Origin: Akkermansiaceae bacterium
GTDB taxonomy: Bacteria > Verrucomicrobiota > Verrucomicrobiia > Verrucomicrobiales > Akkermansiaceae
Length of the DNA stretch: 40,602 bases
Reading direction: 5' to 3'
Assembly (NCBI GenBank): GCA_021733795.1
Contig: JAIPKB010000023.1
Coordinates: forward strand, 1-40,602
The notes beneath the pieces were generated by a model. The model worked only from the letters and a program-made list of their open reading frames with translations. It searched no databases and was not told the origin of the DNA. Both the position numbers and the translations under genes were made by a program. This document shows positions 36,716 through 40,602 of the stretch, piece by piece (position 1 is the stretch's first letter; each line of letters starts with the position of its first letter).

Positions 36716-36987
36716 GTTTGGTGTTGGTTTGAGGTGAATGGAAAGGGCGAGATTGCGCCTGGCACCGTGCCTGGCGTGCTCGACGAGGGCAACACTACTA
36801 CGGAAGTCGCGGAACGGGCAGAGAAATTTTTTTGGGAGCTTGTTCTAAAAGAGGATAAGTCCAGGGAAAGCGTCCGATTCCGCGACATTTCCTGCCAGGG
36901 ATCAGGGGAAGAAAAGCAAAAAGCAAAAAGCAGAAACTGAGGAGGCCGGGCGGCGGATTTGGAGGCCGAGGGCCTTCCTGCATACTA
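36716..36987. repeat. Upstream repeat copy C (non-coding leader of the CotH gene)
   Basis: This is the shortest and most diverged copy. It keeps the palindrome, the 20-bp block (36841-36860, identical to copy A), three heptads (36915-36935) and the distal inverted repeat around 36961-36978. The 120-bp core and the G-rich tract of copies A and B are replaced. Beyond it, 36988-37255 holds no gene that I can support, only hairpins. Confidence 0.75.
36756..36776. promoter_or_regulatory. Conserved 21-bp palindrome, candidate operator (copy C)
   Basis: Identical in sequence to the copy B palindrome. Its centre (36766) lies 156 bases from the CotH ATG at 36610, compared with 132 in copies A and B. 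Confidence 0.4.
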
Positions 36988-37089
36988 GGGCAACGCCCTG
37001 GAGCGGCTAAGAGGCGAAAAGCGCAAAAAGCATCCGGTGACATCTCGTTGCAAGGAGGCACGATGGAGAGAAAAAGAGGGCTCCATGGG

Positions 37090-37126
37090 CTATGATGCTC
37101 ATAGAGCGCCGCTACAGAGTAGCGCT
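37090..37126. repeat. Pair of adjacent stem-loops, REP-like
   Basis: A 6-bp stem (37090-37095 with 37099-37104, 3-base loop) is followed at once by a second one (37110-37115 with 37119-37124, 3-base loop) inside agcgc...gcgct. They lie in the untranslated gap between the UroD-like and CotH genes. The arrangement resembles repetitive extragenic palindromes, but only one copy is visible here. Confidence 0.4.
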
Positions 37127-37180
37127 TACGACAAAGTTCATTCACCATCCATTCCCGCGGACCTCTCCGGAACGCAGGAA

Positions 37181-37210
37181 GCCGTGATCACGGCGATCAC
37201 TGGATCGCCG
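37181..37210 (-). terminator. Palindrome and hairpin downstream of the UroD-like gene
   Basis: A perfect 14-bp palindrome (37181-37194, gccgtgatcacggc) overlaps an 8-bp perfect stem with a 4-base loop (37191-37198 with 37203-37210). These begin about 46 bp after the stop at 37256. The position suits a terminator, but there is no U-tract. Confidence 0.35.
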
Positions 37211-37255
37211 AAAGCCAAATCGGCATGGCGTGAGCAAAGCGAGGACAAAAAGACC

Positions 37256-38320
37256 CTACGGGCGTCCTTGCCAGTGATGCACCGTTTCGATCAGGGCAAG
37301 GACGTTCTCCGGTGGCGTTCCGGCCTGGATGTTGTGGCACGAACAGGGGATGTAACCCCCGCCTGCTCCGAGGGTTTCCAGACAGGTAATGACTTCCTTT
37401 CGCACCTCATCAGGCGACCCGTGCGGCAGGACGTGCTGGTTTTCCACGCCGCCATGGAAGATCACATCTTTCCCGAAGTCCCGGTTGAGACCGGCGCGGT
37501 CCATGCCGGGGCAGATGTGCTGGATTGGGTTGAGGATATCGACACCGCATTCGATGAGGTGCGGGACGAACTCCCGGCAGGCTCCGTCGGTGTGGAAGAG
37601 GACTTTCTTGCCATGGGTATGGATCAGATCGCACCATCGCGCGAGACGGGGCTTGAGGTGCTCGCTCCATGAGGGAATGGAAATGAGCTGGCTTTCCTGG
37701 GTGCCCATGTCGTCGGAGATGAACACGATGTCGATCAGGTCGCCGAGTTCTCCGAGAAAGCGGTCGAGCATTTCGCTCTGGATGGCATCGATCCGGTCGA
37801 GCGCGGCATTGAGGAATTCGGGTTCGGCGATGACGTCCATCAGCGCGTTTTCCATGCCGCGCATGTGGCAATAGATTTCGTAGTGGGAAATCCATGGGCC
37901 GATCGTGGCGAAACCAAACGAACGCGCGCGCTCTGCAGTGGCTTTGGCCGCGGCGTAGTTGAACTCACCGACCAGCGGCCATAGCGGATGATCGTCGAGT
38001 TGCGAGGGATCATCCATTTCTCCGAGCGGAGGTTGGCCATACTCCATGTAGGTCGCCATTCCGGATTTCACCTTGTGCAGCGGCACGCCCCACGGATCCA
38101 GGCCCTCGCCCTCGTTGGGATCAAACTTCTCGGCGCGGTAACCGGGAAACACCCAGGCGATCTTGTCCACGCCGAGGGTTTGATAGAGTTCGTATTCGTC
38201 CTCCACTCCGGTGTGGCTGCGGAGGGAATCCAGGACTTCGGGAGTGAGCCAGAGATCGACCGGAACCCGGTCAACGGGGCGGCGCTCGATGGTGGCGAGG
38301 ATGCGTTCGCGGGGTGTCAT
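37256..38320 (-). CDS. Uroporphyrinogen decarboxylase (UroD/MtaA-like) family protein
   Basis: This 354-residue protein is read from the ATG at 38320 (MTPRERILATIERRPVDRVP, the usual start of this family). A GTG at 38380 would add 20 residues and cannot be excluded. The fold is the UroD TIM barrel (PF01208). Family marks include FGFATIGPWISHYEIYCHMR, FISDDMGTQ, FHTDGACREF, FHGGVENQ and the C-terminal GGYIPCSCHN. The His and Cys residues in the last segments resemble the zinc-binding region of MtaA/CmuA-type methyltransferases more than true haem-pathway HemE, and there is no sign of a haem operon. A cytosolic methyl-transfer or decarboxylation role is inference. It lies 72 bp downstream of a DUF6288 gene (12 bp if the GTG is used), so the two may be co-transcribed. 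Confidence 0.82.
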   Translation of the reverse strand: MTPRERILATIERRPVDRVPVDLWLTPEVLDSLRSHTGVEDEYELYQTLGVDKIAWVFPGYRAEKFDPNEGEGLDPWGVPLHKVKSGMATYMEYGQPPLGEMDDPSQLDDHPLWPLVGEFNYAAAKATAERARSFGFATIGPWISHYEIYCHMRGMENALMDVIAEPEFLNAALDRIDAIQSEMLDRFLGELGDLIDIVFISDDMGTQESQLISIPSWSEHLKPRLARWCDLIHTHGKKVLFHTDGACREFVPHLIECGVDILNPIQHICPGMDRAGLNRDFGKDVIFHGGVENQHVLPHGSPDEVRKEVITCLETLGAGGGYIPCSCHNIQAGTPPENVLALIETVHHWQGRP

Positions 38321-38392
38321 GGCAATCTTCGGCGTGTCCGCTGAGTGTTTCTGAACGAAGTGCAGGGCGTTTGGCTTCACGCGGGGCGAAAC

Positions 38393-40602
38393 TCAGCGGA
38401 TCTGCCGCAGTTCGGGCTTGGCCGTGGCCGCCTCGATCTCCGTGATCGCCTTGCGGACATCGGCCGCTTTGCGGACGCTCAAGTGCTTCGGAAAGTCCTC
38501 TTCGCCCTTATCGAACATTTCCGCCGCTTGCTTGAGCGCGGGGATGGCGGCTTTCGCGTGGACGCCATAGGAAGCGAGTATCCCAAGAATTACCGGAGTG
38601 CGATGCTCGCTGGCCCACGTGTTTTGCTTAATAATATAATCCGTGCAGGCGGGGATGCCCTCCGCGATGTGGTGCCCGGCGAGAATCTCCAAGCCCGCGA
38701 TGCGGATGCCATCGGCGAACATCTCACCGCTCGGGGCGGGTTTGGCCGATGCTTCGAGGATGGCCGGCAGCAGGGGCTCGATGTCCTCGTAGCTGAGCAT
38801 CTGGTAAACTTCGGCGATGGAGGAGCGTGCGCGGCCATCCTCATTGCGTAGCCCGGCGGCCACCGCCTGGCGGAGAAGATCGCGGTCGATGCCGTCCTTC
38901 GCGTTTTTGAGCATGTGGCCGAAGACGGAAAAGCAGAGGAAGCGTTGCTCCATGCCGCGCGGATCGGACTTCGAGGGGCCGTGCGTGAGGCGCTCCAGCA
39001 GGAGAGGCAAGGCGGGCATGGCGGGCTTGCCAATGTTGGAAAGTGCTTCGGCGGCTTTGACACGCAACCAGAGATCTTCATGACCGATCAAGGCGGTGAG
39101 CTTCGGCACGGCGGGCGCGGCGGAGTCACCCAGACGGATCAGCGCTTCGCAGGCACCGTAGCGGGCATAGAGGCTCGGCGAATCCAGCATTTCCAACAGC
39201 GCGGCGACCGGCTTGTCCCCCTTGCGGCGTGAAATGGCGATGGCCGAGCGCTCACGCACGGTGGGCGACCAACTGCCGAGCTTTGCCAGCAGCGTATCGG
39301 AATCGATCTTGTCGTATGCGCTATAGCGGTCTCTTTGCGTCCAGCCGCGGCCATCATCGAGAAGGCTGGCGGCGGTGGCGGCATCGATCTGCGGTGCCGT
39401 GCTCGGTTTCTTGCCGGTGAGCATGATCTTTCTCAGTGGCATGGCATAGGAGAGCAAATTGCAGCCGGTGGCATCCCAACCGCTGTAACTGTCATCCGCC
39501 GGTTCGGGTGGTCCGGGATGCGGGAATTGATGGTCCCAGGTGCGGGTGAGATCGCCATGCCAGCCGCCGAACTCGTGCATCCAGGCTCCGGTCGCCACGG
39601 GACCTGAAAGAGCCACGCCGGGGATCGCCCACATCAGGTTGGTGAAGTTTCCGCAGTGTCCGGTATCGCGATCATGGCCATGGGAGGCCACGCACATGCG
39701 CGAAAAGAATTCCGCGCCGTCCTTTTCGCCGAGCAGATTGAACATCACGCCCGCCATGCCGCACTTGCCGTTGTCCTCGTGGTTCTCCGTCCATGGGGCA
39801 TGATCACCGTAAGGCACGGCACCCTTGCCGATGTAGAACCGCATCAGTTTGGCACTGCGATCAATGGCGAGATCGACCGCAGGATCCTTCAGACCTGCCT
39901 GGCGGGCCAGGATGAGCGAGATGGTGAGCGGGACTCCGGGCGCGTTCATCATGCCATAACCGCCCAAATTCCCTTCCGGCAATGCATACCCGTGCCCCCA
40001 TGAGCCGACCATGCTTTGCCCCTTGGCCGCATCAAGCGCAAGGCGGTTCATGCCAGAGGTGAAACTGTCATCGCCCGTGGCGATTTTGTACTCCGCCAGC
40101 AGCATGATGACGAACGAGTTCCACCACGTCTGCATGCTGTCCGCGGAAAACCGGTTCGCCCATTCGACCTCGCGACGGACGAGGGGCATGTATTCCTGCT
40201 TGCCGCTGGCGAGGAGGGCGAGTGCGTTGATCGAGCGGGTCATGGGGTTCTGGGATTTGGTGTAGTCATCCAGTTCCATGCGCTTGGCGAGCGCCTTGCA
40301 ACCCTCTTCGAGGATGCGTGCGGATTTCGGGCAGTCGTAAGGTGCTGTCTTGCCGTAAGCTCCCAGTATCGGGATATCCAGCGACACCTCCGCCGCCGTG
40401 CCGGCGCGCCAACGGGTGAGGGCAAGCTTGCCGGAGATTCCCGCCGCCGTGACCGTTTTGCCGAACTCGGTGCGCGGGTCATAGGAAAAAGGCTTTCCGC
40501 CGACGCCCAGGATCACATCCCCTTTGGCGAACTTGCCATCCCCCGGCGATGCGGGATCCACCTTGGTGATGAGGATCTGCCGTGCATCCGAAGTCACGAG
40601 CT
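38393..40602 (-). CDS. DUF6288-type protein with HEAT repeats (copy 4, N-terminus beyond right edge)
   Basis: 735 residues are visible and the frame runs off the window; the GTG at 40597 is internal, because the alignment with the other copies continues upstream of it. The visible part starts inside the PDZ-like domain (ASPGDGKFAKGDVILGVGG), then IPILGAYGKTAPYDCPKSAR, the helical core with VPYGDHAPW and NGKCGMAG, and HEAT repeats (AAPAVPKLTALIGHEDLWLR). It ends at RQIR without the C-terminal beta domain of copies 1 and 2. It is closer in layout to the N-terminal half of the giant fusion than to copies 1 and 2. The UroD-like gene follows on the same strand. Confidence 0.8.
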   Translation of the reverse strand, partial: LVTSDARQILITKVDPASPGDGKFAKGDVILGVGGKPFSYDPRTEFGKTVTAAGISGKLALTRWRAGTAAEVSLDIPILGAYGKTAPYDCPKSARILEEGCKALAKRMELDDYTKSQNPMTRSINALALLASGKQEYMPLVRREVEWANRFSADSMQTWWNSFVIMLLAEYKIATGDDSFTSGMNRLALDAAKGQSMVGSWGHGYALPEGNLGGYGMMNAPGVPLTISLILARQAGLKDPAVDLAIDRSAKLMRFYIGKGAVPYGDHAPWTENHEDNGKCGMAGVMFNLLGEKDGAEFFSRMCVASHGHDRDTGHCGNFTNLMWAIPGVALSGPVATGAWMHEFGGWHGDLTRTWDHQFPHPGPPEPADDSYSGWDATGCNLLSYAMPLRKIMLTGKKPSTAPQIDAATAASLLDDGRGWTQRDRYSAYDKIDSDTLLAKLGSWSPTVRERSAIAISRRKGDKPVAALLEMLDSPSLYARYGACEALIRLGDSAAPAVPKLTALIGHEDLWLRVKAAEALSNIGKPAMPALPLLLERLTHGPSKSDPRGMEQRFLCFSVFGHMLKNAKDGIDRDLLRQAVAAGLRNEDGRARSSIAEVYQMLSYEDIEPLLPAILEASAKPAPSGEMFADGIRIAGLEILAGHHIAEGIPACTDYIIKQNTWASEHRTPVILGILASYGVHAKAAIPALKQAAEMFDKGEEDFPKHLSVRKAADVRKAITEIEAATAKPELRQIR

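Noticed and set aside
37256..38320. HemE of the haem pathway
   Set aside because: The C-terminal Cys/His segment and the lack of haem genes fit the MtaA-like branch of the UroD superfamily better.

Overview
The window looks like a piece of a high-GC chromosome from a Verrucomicrobiota bacterium, probably of the Verrucomicrobiales (Luteolibacter/Haloferula-like; inference). The evidence is a Verru_Chthon cassette protein A-type pseudopilin, several large secreted DUF6288-type proteins, a CotH-kinase/lamin-tail protein, and secreted mosaics that end in a short calcium-loop plus 'SSDLxxW' C-terminal module. I found no rRNA, tRNA, CRISPR array, integrase or transposase. Every gene I accept lies on the minus strand, so transcription runs from position 40602 towards 1. 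The only coding-like signal on the plus strand is a short gene remnant near 28.1-28.27 kb.

Layout in transcription order. 38393-40602: a DUF6288-type protein without its N-terminus (cut by the window edge), followed by a UroD/MtaA-like enzyme (37256-38320). 24254-36610: three very large secreted mosaic proteins. These are a CotH-kinase/lamin-tail protein (31865-36610) and two LamG/Ig/MBG-type proteins (28269-31409 and 24254-27616). Each is preceded by a copy of the same roughly 270-430 bp non-coding repeat, which carries a conserved 21-bp palindrome; two copies also have G-quadruplex motifs and heptad repeats. 19762-23999: an orphan vccA-like gene translationally coupled (ATGA overlap) to a 253-residue secreted protein. 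12935-19645: a 2236-residue fusion of DUF6288, HEAT, PA14, SwmB, FN3 and an SGNH esterase domain. 10723-12891: a cytosolic prolyl oligopeptidase. 1208-10641: two close DUF6288 paralogues flanking a free-standing SGNH (sialate O-acetylesterase-like) protein. 280-1122: a sugar-phosphate isomerase/epimerase. 1-224: the secreted N-terminus of a gene that leaves the window.

How the genes may work together (inference). DUF6288 and SGNH/SASA esterases are neighbours at 1-11 kb and fused in one polypeptide at 13-20 kb. That is a gene-fusion argument for one extracellular process, probably removal of acyl groups from, and processing of, a complex glycan or glycoprotein. The prolyl oligopeptidase and the TIM-barrel isomerase could handle the released peptides and sugars. 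All four DUF6288 copies keep a YG(D/E)H...NGK signature that could be catalytic. The mosaic proteins look like surface or secreted adhesive proteins built by shuffling a few modules, two of which (positions given below) I cannot name.
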